Assembly: GCF_019396325.1 (NCBI RefSeq)
Contig: NZ_JAHKRO010000041.1
Location: 1 to 64,000 of the forward strand
From: Nonomuraea ceibae
Lineage (GTDB): Bacteria > Actinomycetota > Actinomycetes > Streptosporangiales > Streptosporangiaceae
Direction: 5' to 3'
DNA length: 64,000 nucleotides
In this document: one piece after another, positions 1 to 8,263 of the stretch
Layout: every line of letters starts with the position of its first letter
Position numbering within the stretch: position 1 is the first letter of the stretch
Made by a program: the position numbers and the translations under genes
The notes under the pieces: model-generated
Database searches by the model: none
What the model saw: the letters and a program-made list of their open reading frames with translations, nothing else
What the model was told of the DNA's origin: nothing

Positions 1-908
1 CACCCCCGCGCCTTCCCGCCCGCCTTGATCGGTGCGGCGAGCCGCGCGGTGCCCTCCGGAGCCGGACCCCCGGCCCGGGCGGCGGCGCTGCCCGCCGCCA
101 GCGGGTCCGACACGGCCGACGGCGTGCGCCCCAGCAGGCGCAGCAGCACCTCCCGGGCCGCCGGACGCCGCGCCGGATCCTTGGCCAGGCACGCCGCCAC
201 CAGCTCACGCAGATCACCGTCCAGCCCGCCGAGATCCGGCTCGGCCCGCAAGATCCGGTGGACGAGCGCGGGCAGCGGCCCCGCCCCGAACGGCGGCGCC
301 CCCGACGCCGCGAACACCATGGTCGCCCCCCACGCGAACACGTCCGCCGCCGCGCCCGCCCCCGGCCTGAACTGCTCCGGAGCCATGTACGGCGGCGTCC
401 CCGCCACCTCGTCACCCGCCCCCGCGTCCCCCACCGGCCGGGCGATGCCGAAATCGATCACCCTCGGCCCCTCCGGGCTCAGCAGCACGTTGCCCGGCTT
501 GAAATCCCGGTGCACCACTCCCGCCCGGTGGATCGCCGCCAGCGCCGTCGCGGTCCCCACCGCCAGCCGGTGCAGCTCGCGCCCCCGCAACGGGCCGCGC
601 GCCGCCACCGCCTGCTGCAACGTCGGCCCCTCGATGAACTCGCTCACCACGTACGGCTCGGCCCCCGCCGCGCCGACCTCCAGGACCTGCGCCGTGCAGA
701 ACGCCGCCATCCTGGGCAGCACCTCAGCCTCCCGGCGCAGCAGCGCGGCGGCCTCCTCGTCGGCGGCCCGCAGCACCTTGACCGCCACCGGCCGCCCGCC
801 CGGCGCCTGCGCCAGGTAGACCACGCCCTGCCCGCCCGCGCCCAGCCGCCCGCGCACCACGTACGCGCCGATCCGCGCCGGATCGCCGGGCTGCACCGCG
901 GCCGCCAC
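1..908 (-). CDS. Ser/Thr protein kinase, C-terminus beyond window edge
   Basis: Hanks-type serine/threonine kinase, the only catalytically intact member of a three-gene kinase-like operon. The start is taken as GTG at 908, four bases after the stop of the upstream gene, which suggests translational coupling. Glycine loop GAGGQG (residues 23-28), ATP-binding Lys in VAVK (44), catalytic loop HRDFKPGN (133-140), DFG (152-154) and GTPPYMAPEQF are all present. About 302 residues are visible and the frame stays open to base 1, so whether it has a membrane segment or sensor domain cannot be seen. It is close in sequence to the kinase at 54479-56887 (shared FCTAxVLxVG and PYxVSE). Its target is unknown; the two kinase-like proteins encoded just upstream are obvious candidate partners. 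Confidence 0.9.
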   Translation of the reverse strand, partial: MAAAVQPGDPARIGAYVVRGRLGAGGQGVVYLAQAPGGRPVAVKVLRAADEEAAALLRREAEVLPRMAAFCTAQVLEVGAAGAEPYVVSEFIEGPTLQQAVAARGPLRGRELHRLAVGTATALAAIHRAGVVHRDFKPGNVLLSPEGPRVIDFGIARPVGDAGAGDEVAGTPPYMAPEQFRPGAGAAADVFAWGATMVFAASGAPPFGAGPLPALVHRILRAEPDLGGLDGDLRELVAACLAKDPARRPAAREVLLRLLGRTPSAVSDPLAAGSAAARAGGPAPEGTARLAAPIKAGGKARG

Positions 909-911
909 CGG

Positions 912-3014
912 TCAGCCCCGCGTGTAGCGCACGTCCACCAGCGGCTCACCCGGCGTGCGCAGCTCGGCCAGCACCCGCACCACCTCACCGGCGAAGTCCG
1001 TCACCACCACCTCGCTGCGGTCGCCGTCGCCGGGCACGACCTGGATCAGGTGCTCCTCGTCGTACCAGCCCACCATGCCCGCCCCCTTCCGCGTCGGCAC
1101 CGTGGCCACCCGGGCGCCGCCCGCCGCCGTCCACACGCAGGCGGCGAACCGCTTCGCGCACCCGCTCGTGACGAACCGGCCGCCGCTCGGCGAGAACATG
1201 TCCGCCGCCCCCACGACATGCCCCACCCAGTGCATCATCCGCGTCACCCGGCCCGACTCCGCGTCCCGCACGCGCACGCCCTGCCCCCACTCCGCCGTCA
1301 GGTAGCGGCTGATCACCGACCTCCCGTCGGGCATCCACCGGTACTCGGCGTAGAAGCTCAGCGGGTTCACCTTCCCGCCCGTCGCCAGCGCCGCCTGCCG
1401 CACCTCCGCCCCGTCACCCGTCGGCACGAACCTGGCCGACCGCGCCGCCACGTCGATGATCACGTACCCGGCGCTGAACGGCTGGTTCTCCTCCCCGACC
1501 TTCTCGAACCGCTGTACCGACAGCAGCAGCCGGTCACCCCGCCGCGACCAGCTCAGGCCGACGGACTGGTACGGCGGGCGCAGCACCGGCACGCTGAACC
1601 GCTCACCGGTCAGATGGTCGGCGAACCACACCGCCAGATGATCCCCGGCGGCCGCGTACAGCGTGTTGAAGCTCGCCGTGTAACGCCCGTCGGGCGACGC
1701 CTCCGCCACCACGGTGTGCGGCCCGGCGTCGCCGAACCGGCCCGTCCGCGGGTCCCGCGTGTAGCGGCGGCTCTCGCCCACCCGCACCGACGTCAGCCGC
1801 ACCCGGTCGCCGGGATGCTCGTACGCCACCCCGAGCCCGCCCGGCAGCGGCACCTCGGCCCCCTCCGCAGGAGGCCCGTCCGCCGGGGCCACCGCTCTCG
1901 GCGTCCACGTCCCTCCGGGCCGCGCCTGCTGCGCCACCCGCGCCGCCCCCGCTCCCGGCTCGCCCACGGCCAGCGTCACTCCGGCCGACACACCCCCGGC
2001 CACCAGCGCGATCACCACCCCCGCCGCGGCCACGACCCCCCGCCGCCGCTTCCTCCCCGCCCCGGCAGCCTCCACCGCGCTCGCGCCGGCCGACTGCGGG
2101 ACGGGCCCAGGGACGGGACCAGGGACGGGCCTCGGGACGACCAGGACCGTCTCCTCGATCAGACGCAACAGCGCCTGCTCCGCCGTCGGCCTCACCTCCG
2201 GGTCGACGGCCAGGCAGTCGGCCAGCAGCTCACGCAACGGCCCTTGCGGGAGCGCGGCCAGGCTCGCCGCCCCCTCCGCCATCCGGGCGAGCCGCCCGCC
2301 GAAACCGTCCCCGCCGAACGGATCCCGCCCGGCGGCGGCGTACGCCACCGTCGCGGCCCACGCCCACACGTCCGTCGCGGGCCCGAGCTCCCCGCCGCGC
2401 GTCCGCTCAGGGGCGAACAGGTCACCCGGCTCCAGATCGATCGGCGACGTGTCGTGCCCCCCGCTCAGCACGTCGTGAACCTCCGGCACCGCGCACAACA
2501 GCCGCGGCCCGTCCGGCCCGAGCAGCACCCGGCTCGGCCGGATCCCCACGGGAGCCAGCCCGGCCCGGTGTGCCGCCGCCACGGCCGTCACCGTCCCGAT
2601 CGCCAGCCGCCGCAACGCCGCCCCCTCAACCGCCCCACTGCCTGCATCACTGTCCGCATCACCTGGCCCGTCGGCGGCAGGGTCCGGCCGGGTACGGGCC
2701 GCTCCGCCTCCGCTCTCACCGGGACCGCCGGCGGCGGCGGCCGGGGTGAGGCGGGCCAGGAGGGAGCCGCCCTCGACGTACTCGGTGACCACGTGGTCAG
2801 GGCCCGCGTCCAGGACGGCCACGGCGCCGACGGGGGCGGCCTCGCGCAGACGGGCGAGCCGGGCGAGGTCGGGGCGGCGCTCGGCCGGCCTGCCGTAGTG
2901 GCGGACGACCACCGTGCGCCCCGAGGGGGAGGTCGCCAGGTGGTGCGAGACGCCGCAGCAGCCCGTGTGGAGGGTGCCGGCGAGGCGGTAGCCGCCCACG
3001 GCGCGGGCGTTCAC
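912..3014 (-). CDS. Membrane-anchored pseudokinase with extracytoplasmic propeller-like domain
   Basis: A 700-residue protein laid out like a receptor kinase: kinase-like domain (about 8-290), Pro-rich linker (VPGPVPGPV), basic stretch RKRRR, one membrane segment (about 327-350) and an external domain of about 350 residues. The kinase fold is recognisable (AHRAG, DVWAWAATVAYAAAGRDPF), but the ATP-binding Lys is Arg (VVVR, residue 38), HRDxKxxN has become PVGIRPSR (155-162) and the DFG region reads LLCAVPE. It should therefore not phosphorylate. The C-terminal half shares YEHPGD, FSPSG and a GWYDxxHL block with the upstream neighbour, so the two are paralogues. The ATGA overlap (3011-3014) shows tight coupling. 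I infer a sensor or scaffold that controls the downstream kinase; the ligand is unknown. Confidence 0.85.
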   Translation of the reverse strand: MNARAVGGYRLAGTLHTGCCGVSHHLATSPSGRTVVVRHYGRPAERRPDLARLARLREAAPVGAVAVLDAGPDHVVTEYVEGGSLLARLTPAAAAGGPGESGGGAARTRPDPAADGPGDADSDAGSGAVEGAALRRLAIGTVTAVAAAHRAGLAPVGIRPSRVLLGPDGPRLLCAVPEVHDVLSGGHDTSPIDLEPGDLFAPERTRGGELGPATDVWAWAATVAYAAAGRDPFGGDGFGGRLARMAEGAASLAALPQGPLRELLADCLAVDPEVRPTAEQALLRLIEETVLVVPRPVPGPVPGPVPQSAGASAVEAAGAGRKRRRGVVAAAGVVIALVAGGVSAGVTLAVGEPGAGAARVAQQARPGGTWTPRAVAPADGPPAEGAEVPLPGGLGVAYEHPGDRVRLTSVRVGESRRYTRDPRTGRFGDAGPHTVVAEASPDGRYTASFNTLYAAAGDHLAVWFADHLTGERFSVPVLRPPYQSVGLSWSRRGDRLLLSVQRFEKVGEENQPFSAGYVIIDVAARSARFVPTGDGAEVRQAALATGGKVNPLSFYAEYRWMPDGRSVISRYLTAEWGQGVRVRDAESGRVTRMMHWVGHVVGAADMFSPSGGRFVTSGCAKRFAACVWTAAGGARVATVPTRKGAGMVGWYDEEHLIQVVPGDGDRSEVVVTDFAGEVVRVLAELRTPGEPLVDVRYTRG

Positions 3015-4954
3015 CGGGCCGCCCGGGCCAGGCGCAGGCCGGGGGTGTCGTCGGCCGCCTCCAGGGTGGCCAGCAGCCGCCGGGTGCCCTCACGGAAGTC
3101 CAGCGCCACGAACTCGTGCGGCGTCCGGCCCGGGTCCAGGATCATCAGGTGGTCGTCGTCGTACCAGCCCCACATCTCCGCACCCTTGATCGTGTTCACG
3201 TAGGTGGCGACGCGGACGCCGGTGGCGGCGTCCCACGCGCAATGGGATCCGCCGCTGGGGCAGTCGGTCAGCATGAGCCGGCCCGACGGCGAGAACAGGG
3301 CGCGGCCGACGCTCGGCCCGGTCCACGGCATCGTGCGCGCCTCCCGGCCGTTCAGGTCGCGGAAGCGCAGGCCGGTGTGGCCGCCGCTGTCGTGCGAGGC
3401 GACGACGCCGTCGCCGCCGGGGGTCCAGGCGTACGGTCCCGTGTCGCCTTCCGTGGGGACGGTTCGGGCCTGCCGGGTGGCGGTGTCCAGGACGGCGAAT
3501 CCGGCCGTCCTCCGCTTCGGGCCGCTCACCGTGAGGAGCAGCCGGGACGAGGCCCGGTCCCACACGGGGGAGGCGGCCCGCTCGGGCACCCGTACGGTGA
3601 AGCGCTCGCCGGAGCGGCGGTCGGCGACCGTCACGTCACGGCCCGCCTGGAACGCCACCCGGGTGCCGTCGGGCGAGGCGGCCACGTCGTCCGCCGCCAC
3701 CCCGGCCTCGATGAACCCGTCCCACTGGGCCGCGCGCAGCCAGGTGCCGCGCTCGTTCCGGTACGCGACGACGCGCTGGGGATCGCCGGGATGCTCGTAC
3801 AGGGAGAGTGCGATCCCGGCCGCCCGCATCGTGGCCTGCGGGGACGGGAGCGCGCGCGGGCCCGCGGCGGTCACCGACAGGTCGGGCAGCGACAGCGTCG
3901 GCGACGGGACGGGCCGGGAGGCCGCGCCCACCCGGTCGGCGATCAGATGGCCCGCCCCGGCGGAGACCACCGCCACGGCCAGCGCCCCCGCCGCCAGCCC
4001 CGGCCACCCCCGCCACGCCACCCCGCCCGAGGCTGCGGCGCCGCCTCCCGGGGTACGCCCTGCCGCTCCGGCCTGGGACGGTGCGGCCATCCCAGGGGTG
4101 TGGCCTTCCGACGCCGGGCGCGGGGCAGCCGGGCGGGCCCCCGCCGGACTCGCCGGGCCGTCCGCCTCCAGGCTCGCCGGGCCGTCCGCCTCCGGGCTCG
4201 CCCGGAACTCGTCCGTGGGGGAGTGGGGCGCGGTGTCGGGGATGAGCGTGCGGGTGGAGTGGCCGATGAGGCGGAGCAGGAGGTCGCCCGAGTCGGGCCG
4301 CGCCGCCGGGTCCTCGGCCAGGGCGGCGGCGACGGCGGGGCGCAGGTGCTCTTCGAGGGCGGCCAGGCCGGGCTCGTGGCGGAGGCCGCGATCGGCCGAA
4401 CCGGTGGCGGCGTACAGGATGGTGGCGGCCCAGGCGAACACGTCGTCCGCCGGGCCCATGACCTGCTCGGGAGCGCCGGTGGGGGCCGGGGGGAAGGCCA
4501 GGCCGTAGCCGGTGACGCGGACGCCGTCGGGCCCGAGGACGACGGTGCCGGGGCGCAAATCGCCGTGGGTGACGCCGCCCTGGTGCAGCCCCACGAGGGC
4601 GGAGGCCGTCGCGATGGCGAGCCGGTGCAGCGTGGTGCCCGTCATCGGGCCGTCGGCGGCGACGGCGTCGGCGAGCGACCGCCCGGGGACGTGCTCGGTC
4701 ACCGCGTACGCCCGGCCGCCGGCGACCCCGGCGGCCAGGACGCGGGCCAGCGACGGCGCGTCGAGCTCCGTCAGGGCGGTCACGCGGTCCGCCGCGCCGG
4801 GCCCGCCGGGCAGCCAGGCGACTTCGACGTGCCGGCCGCCGGCGTCGCGGGCCAGGAACACGGGCCCGCGGTCGTCGTGCCGTAATCGTCCCAGCAGGAC
4901 GAACCCGCCGAGGTCCGCGGGATCGGATCGCTGTAATGGGGAAATTTCCGTCAT
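3011..4954 (-). CDS. Membrane-anchored pseudokinase, paralogue of the next gene
   Basis: First gene of the kinase operon, 647 residues. The kinase-like domain (about 15-232) has no glycine loop (LGRLRHDDRGPVFLA). It has Ala-Trp where VAIK is expected (VEVAW), HGDLRPGT (130-137) in place of HRDLKPxN, and TGYG (148-151) in place of DFG. A low-complexity linker with a repeated EADGPAS follows, then one membrane segment (about 317-338) and an external domain of about 300 residues with TolB/WD-like repeats. The external domain shares EHPGD, LFSPSG and GWYDDDHL with the protein at 912-3014. Retention of only the HGD aspartate argues for a pseudokinase rather than an unusual active enzyme. The role as signal input is inferred from architecture and operon position. 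Confidence 0.85.
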   Translation of the reverse strand: MTEISPLQRSDPADLGGFVLLGRLRHDDRGPVFLARDAGGRHVEVAWLPGGPGAADRVTALTELDAPSLARVLAAGVAGGRAYAVTEHVPGRSLADAVAADGPMTGTTLHRLAIATASALVGLHQGGVTHGDLRPGTVVLGPDGVRVTGYGLAFPPAPTGAPEQVMGPADDVFAWAATILYAATGSADRGLRHEPGLAALEEHLRPAVAAALAEDPAARPDSGDLLLRLIGHSTRTLIPDTAPHSPTDEFRASPEADGPASLEADGPASPAGARPAAPRPASEGHTPGMAAPSQAGAAGRTPGGGAAASGGVAWRGWPGLAAGALAVAVVSAGAGHLIADRVGAASRPVPSPTLSLPDLSVTAAGPRALPSPQATMRAAGIALSLYEHPGDPQRVVAYRNERGTWLRAAQWDGFIEAGVAADDVAASPDGTRVAFQAGRDVTVADRRSGERFTVRVPERAASPVWDRASSRLLLTVSGPKRRTAGFAVLDTATRQARTVPTEGDTGPYAWTPGGDGVVASHDSGGHTGLRFRDLNGREARTMPWTGPSVGRALFSPSGRLMLTDCPSGGSHCAWDAATGVRVATYVNTIKGAEMWGWYDDDHLMILDPGRTPHEFVALDFREGTRRLLATLEAADDTPGLRLARAAR

Positions 4955-4981
4955 TGCCTCAGCAATTCATCGACAGCCGAC

Positions 4982-5002
4982 CGCCTGATTATGGATCAGG
5001 CG
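4982..5002. promoter_or_regulatory. Perfect inverted repeat upstream of kinase operon
   Basis: Arms CGCCTGAT and ATCAGGCG match over 8 bp around a 5-base centre. It lies 28 bases upstream of the first pseudokinase start and downstream of the amidohydrolase operon, so it could be an operator, a 5' leader hairpin, or part of the terminator of the operon ending at 5107. Nothing else in 4955-5106 looks coding. Confidence 0.45.
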
Positions 5003-5106
5003 CTTCCGGTCGTGGAAGACCGGCGCCCGGCCGTCTTACCCTGCCAGGGCCCGGAGGAGGACGTCCCCACGCCGGGCCCGGGACGGGCCGCCACGGCGGT
5101 GGTGGG

Positions 5107-6315
5107 TCAGGAAACGAGCTCCCCGGCCTGGACGACGTGCCGGATGCGGCCGGGGTCGGCCAGGACGCCGAGGTCGGCGAGCGGGTCGCCGTCGAGGACC
5201 AGCAGGTCGGCGTGCGCGCCCACGGCCAGGGTGCCGATCTCGCCGGCCATGCCGAGCAGCTCGGCCGCGTTCACCGTGGCGGCGCGGAGCACGTCCAGCG
5301 GCTTCTGCACCTCGCCGCGCAGGCGGAACTCCTGGTTCTGGTGCCGGTGCATGCCGCCGAGCAGGTCGCTGCCGTACACCAGCCGCACACCGCCCCTGGC
5401 GGCGCGCTCCAGCGCCGCCAGGCCCGCGCCGAGCACCGCGTCGACCTTGCGCCAGCTCGGCTCCGGCAGCCCGTGGGCCACGCCCTCCTCCTTCAGCGCC
5501 CAGTACGTGACCAGCGTCGGCACCAGGAACGCGTCACGCTCCAGGAACAGCTCCACGCTCCGGTCGTCCAGCAGGTTGCCGTGCTCGATCGAGCGGACCC
5601 CCGCCTCCAGCGCCCGGTTGACCGCGCGTGCGGTGTACGCGTGCGCGGCCACGTAGCGGTTGGCCGCCTCGGCCTCCTCCACGATGGCGCGCAGCTCCTC
5701 CATCGAGTACTGGGTGGAGTCGATGCGGTCGGTGGGGGAGGCGACGCCGCCGGAGGCCATCACCTTGATGTGGTGGGCGCCCTTGCGCAGCTCGTCGCGG
5801 GCGGCGGCGCGCACGGCGTCGACCCCGTCGGCGACCCGGCCGAGCCCGGCGCAGCACGGGTGGTCGTCGTGCACCCGGGTGCCCCGGCCGCGCGAGTCGC
5901 CGTGGCCGCCGGTCTGGCTGAGCGCCCGGCCGCAGAACAGCAGCCTCGGCCCCCGGATCAGCCCTTCGGCCTGCGCGTCGGCGAGCCCGTAGTCGGCGCC
6001 GGAGGCGTCGCGGACGGTGGTGAAACCGCGCGCCAGCATGCCGCCCATGATGCGGGCGCTGTGCGCGGCCACGTACGAGGGCGACCAGGAGGTCAGCCCG
6101 CCCAGGTCGGCGGTGGCGGCGGTGACGTGCACGTGCGCGTCGATCAGGCCGGGGACGACGACCGCGCCGGCCAGGTCGACCACGCGCGTGCCGTCGGGGG
6201 CGGTCAGGCCGCGGCCGGTCTCGGCGACGCGCCCGTCCGCGCAGCGCAGGTCGGTCTCGGTGAAGTCGCCGGTGTCGGGGTCGAGCAGCAGGGCGTCGCG
6301 CAGCAGCAGGCTCAT
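5107..6315 (-). CDS. Metal-dependent amidohydrolase (imidazolonepropionase/prolidase-like)
   Basis: A 402-residue cytoplasmic hydrolase of the amidohydrolase superfamily. The ATG at 6315 overlaps the GAF gene's stop (ATGA) and gives the usual N-terminus with a beta-sandwich before GLIDAHVHV (HxH at 61-63). Further metal-site motifs are HHIKVMASGG (likely carboxylated Lys), the histidines in AAHAYT and EHGNLL, and the Asp in YGSDLLG. Family members hydrolyse cyclic amides or Xaa-Pro dipeptides; the substrate here cannot be read from sequence. It is the last gene of a transporter-GAF-hydrolase operon, so it probably acts on whatever the MFS protein imports. Confidence 0.88.
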   Translation of the reverse strand: MSLLLRDALLLDPDTGDFTETDLRCADGRVAETGRGLTAPDGTRVVDLAGAVVVPGLIDAHVHVTAATADLGGLTSWSPSYVAAHSARIMGGMLARGFTTVRDASGADYGLADAQAEGLIRGPRLLFCGRALSQTGGHGDSRGRGTRVHDDHPCCAGLGRVADGVDAVRAAARDELRKGAHHIKVMASGGVASPTDRIDSTQYSMEELRAIVEEAEAANRYVAAHAYTARAVNRALEAGVRSIEHGNLLDDRSVELFLERDAFLVPTLVTYWALKEEGVAHGLPEPSWRKVDAVLGAGLAALERAARGGVRLVYGSDLLGGMHRHQNQEFRLRGEVQKPLDVLRAATVNAAELLGMAGEIGTLAVGAHADLLVLDGDPLADLGVLADPGRIRHVVQAGELVS

Positions 6316-6737
6316 CGGGCGCCTCGCAGCGCGGGCACGGCCAGCGGCGCGAGCGCCTGGGCGGCGGCCACGGACGTCTCGTCGTAGCTGCCCTCGGCGT
6401 CGAGGATGTTGAGCGCGCCTAGCACGGTGCCGCCGTCCACGACGGGCACGTTGACGATGGCGCCGCAGCCGAGGCTCTCGATCAGCTCGTGGTCGGCGAA
6501 GATCTCGCGTACGGCGGCCCGGTCGCGGCCCAGGTAGGGCAGCCGCTGCTCGATGCAGCGGGTGAGCCACTCCTGCGCGACCTCCACCGTCTTCTCGCCG
6601 CCCACCGGGTACTGCTCGGGGTGGCTGCTGTGCACGCGGCGCAGCGCGCGCCGTTCGGGGATCCAGGCGAGCACGGTGAACAACCGCGCGCCCACCTGCT
6701 CGCGTACCTTCTCCTGCAGTTCCGGCAGCCCGGTCAC
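6312..6737 (-). CDS. GAF domain protein
   Basis: A 141-residue single-domain protein. PYLGRDRAAVREIFADHELIESLGCG, NVPVVDGGTVLGALNILD and the closing helix match a GAF sensor fold; the N-terminal part carries LFTVLAWIPERRALRRVHSSHP. There is no attached output domain. It overlaps its neighbours by 4 bases on both sides, so it is made with the transporter and the amidohydrolase and is probably accessory to them. In this family a stand-alone GAF can bind the substrate of a linked pathway or have enzymatic activity; which applies is unknown. Confidence 0.8.
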   Translation of the reverse strand: MTGLPELQEKVREQVGARLFTVLAWIPERRALRRVHSSHPEQYPVGGEKTVEVAQEWLTRCIEQRLPYLGRDRAAVREIFADHELIESLGCGAIVNVPVVDGGTVLGALNILDAEGSYDETSVAAAQALAPLAVPALRGAR

Positions 6738-8128
6738 GACGTCATCTCCTTAGCTGCGCCGGCGGGCTCGCCCCGCTCGGTCAGGTCTTCCAGGGAACGC
6801 CCGGCGGTCGCCAGGCCGAACACCATCACGCAGATCACGCCGGCCGCGAGCACGGCGGTGGTCATGCCGAACACGCCGCCGAAGCCGAGGCTCGCGTACG
6901 ACACGCCGATGATGGTGGGAGCGAGGATGCTGCCGACGCGGCCGAACGCGCTCGACAGGCCGGTTCCGGTGGCCCGGATCCAGGTGGGGAACACCTCGGG
7001 GGTGTAGGAGTAGACGCCGGCGTAGGTGCCGTTCAGGAAGAACGACAGCACGGCGCCCGCGACCGTGATCGACACGGGCGTGTCCATCTGCGACAGCCAG
7101 AAGGCGCTGACGGCCGATCCGGCGAGGTAGATCGCGATGGTGTTCTTGCGGTCGAGCCGCTCCGACAGCCAGGCGGCGGAGAAGTAGCCGGGGATCTGCG
7201 CCAGGTAGATGATCAGCGAGAACTCGAAGCTCTTCGTCACCGTGATGCCCCGCTCCACCAGCAGGGTGGGGATCCAGGAGAAGAAGCCGTAGTACGAGAA
7301 CGTGATCACGAACCAGATCAGCCAGATGACGCCGGTGCGCCTGGCCATCGCCCGGCTCCACAGGAACCGCAGGGCGTTGACCAGCGTGACCTTCGGCGTC
7401 TCCCGGACGGGCAGCGCGGCCGCGGTCTCGGGCACCGGGGGCAGGGGCCGGCCGGTGGCGAGCTCGACGCGCCGTTCGATGTCGGCGACCACGGCCTCGG
7501 CCTCGGCGGTCCTGCCGTGCTGCAGCAGGAAGCGCGGCGACTCGGGCAGCGAGCGCCGCCACCACAGCAGCATCAGGATGGGCACCGCGGTGATGATCTG
7601 CGCGATCCGCCAGCCGTCGTCGAACGTGGGCACCACGAACCGGCCGATGAGCGCGGCCCCGACGAACCCGAAGGAGAAGAACCCGGCCAGCGCGCCGATG
7701 AACCAGCCGCGCCGCTTGGCGGGCACGAACTCCGACAGGAACGGCGCGATGATCGCGCTCTCCGCGCCGGCCCCGGCCCCGGCCAGCACCCGCGCGCCGA
7801 GGAACACCTCGTAGTTCGGCGCGAACGCGGCCACGACGGAGAACACCGCGTAGAAGGCGAGCGCGTACATCATGACCTTCTTGCGGCCGATGCGGTCGCC
7901 GAGCAGGCCCGCCGCGATCGCGCCGAACAGGAAGCCGAACGGCGAGGCGGAGCCGATGATGCCGAGCTGGCCGTTGCTGAGGTTCCACGCCTCCTGGGCG
8001 CTCGGCAGCAGGAACGCGACGACGGCCGAGTCCATGCCGTCGAAGGTGTAGCCGAGGCCGCCTATCAGGAGCAGGAGGTAGTGCGGACGGCTCAGGGGGA
8101 GCCGGTCCAGCCGGGCCAGCAAGGTCAT
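6734..8128 (-). CDS. MFS transporter (organic acid/sugar type)
   Basis: A 464-residue permease of the major facilitator superfamily with about 12 membrane segments. The signature GDRIGRKK lies between segments 2 and 3 and SERLDRKN at the equivalent place in the second half; PEVFPTWIRATGTG is typical of the sugar/aromatic-acid porter branch. First gene of an operon with GAF and amidohydrolase genes (4-base overlaps). Its promoter region is shared with the divergent RpiR regulator and contains repeated TTGCA/TGCAA half-sites, so it is probably controlled by that regulator. Substrate unknown. Confidence 0.88.
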   Translation of the reverse strand: MTLLARLDRLPLSRPHYLLLLIGGLGYTFDGMDSAVVAFLLPSAQEAWNLSNGQLGIIGSASPFGFLFGAIAAGLLGDRIGRKKVMMYALAFYAVFSVVAAFAPNYEVFLGARVLAGAGAGAESAIIAPFLSEFVPAKRRGWFIGALAGFFSFGFVGAALIGRFVVPTFDDGWRIAQIITAVPILMLLWWRRSLPESPRFLLQHGRTAEAEAVVADIERRVELATGRPLPPVPETAAALPVRETPKVTLVNALRFLWSRAMARRTGVIWLIWFVITFSYYGFFSWIPTLLVERGITVTKSFEFSLIIYLAQIPGYFSAAWLSERLDRKNTIAIYLAGSAVSAFWLSQMDTPVSITVAGAVLSFFLNGTYAGVYSYTPEVFPTWIRATGTGLSSAFGRVGSILAPTIIGVSYASLGFGGVFGMTTAVLAAGVICVMVFGLATAGRSLEDLTERGEPAGAAKEMTS

Positions 8129-8175
8129 GGCACAGCCTTCCTAGGGCACGGGGCCCTGCCAGGGAGGGGGAGTTA

Positions 8176-8220
8176 TTGCAACGTATAGTGCAAATCGGGC
8201 AAGATGCAATGGTCCTTGCA
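8176..8220. promoter_or_regulatory. Probable RpiR operator region
   Basis: Four half-sites lie between the divergent MFS and RpiR genes: TTGCA at 8176, TGCAA at 8189, TGCAA at 8205 and TTGCA at 8216. They form two inverted pairs (TTGCA-N8-TGCAA and TGCAA-N6-TTGCA). The region is AT-rich for this genome, as expected for overlapping divergent promoters. Control by the adjacent RpiR protein is inferred from position. Confidence 0.55.
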
Positions 8221-8263
8221 ATATTTGGAAAATGTACGATGTCTCCCGGCGAGGGAGGGGCGC

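Noticed and set aside
258-3203. Long plus-strand open frame of about 980 codons opposite the kinase genes
   Set aside because: His/Arg/Pro-rich translation without motifs; it is the antisense shadow of two recognisable pseudokinase genes.
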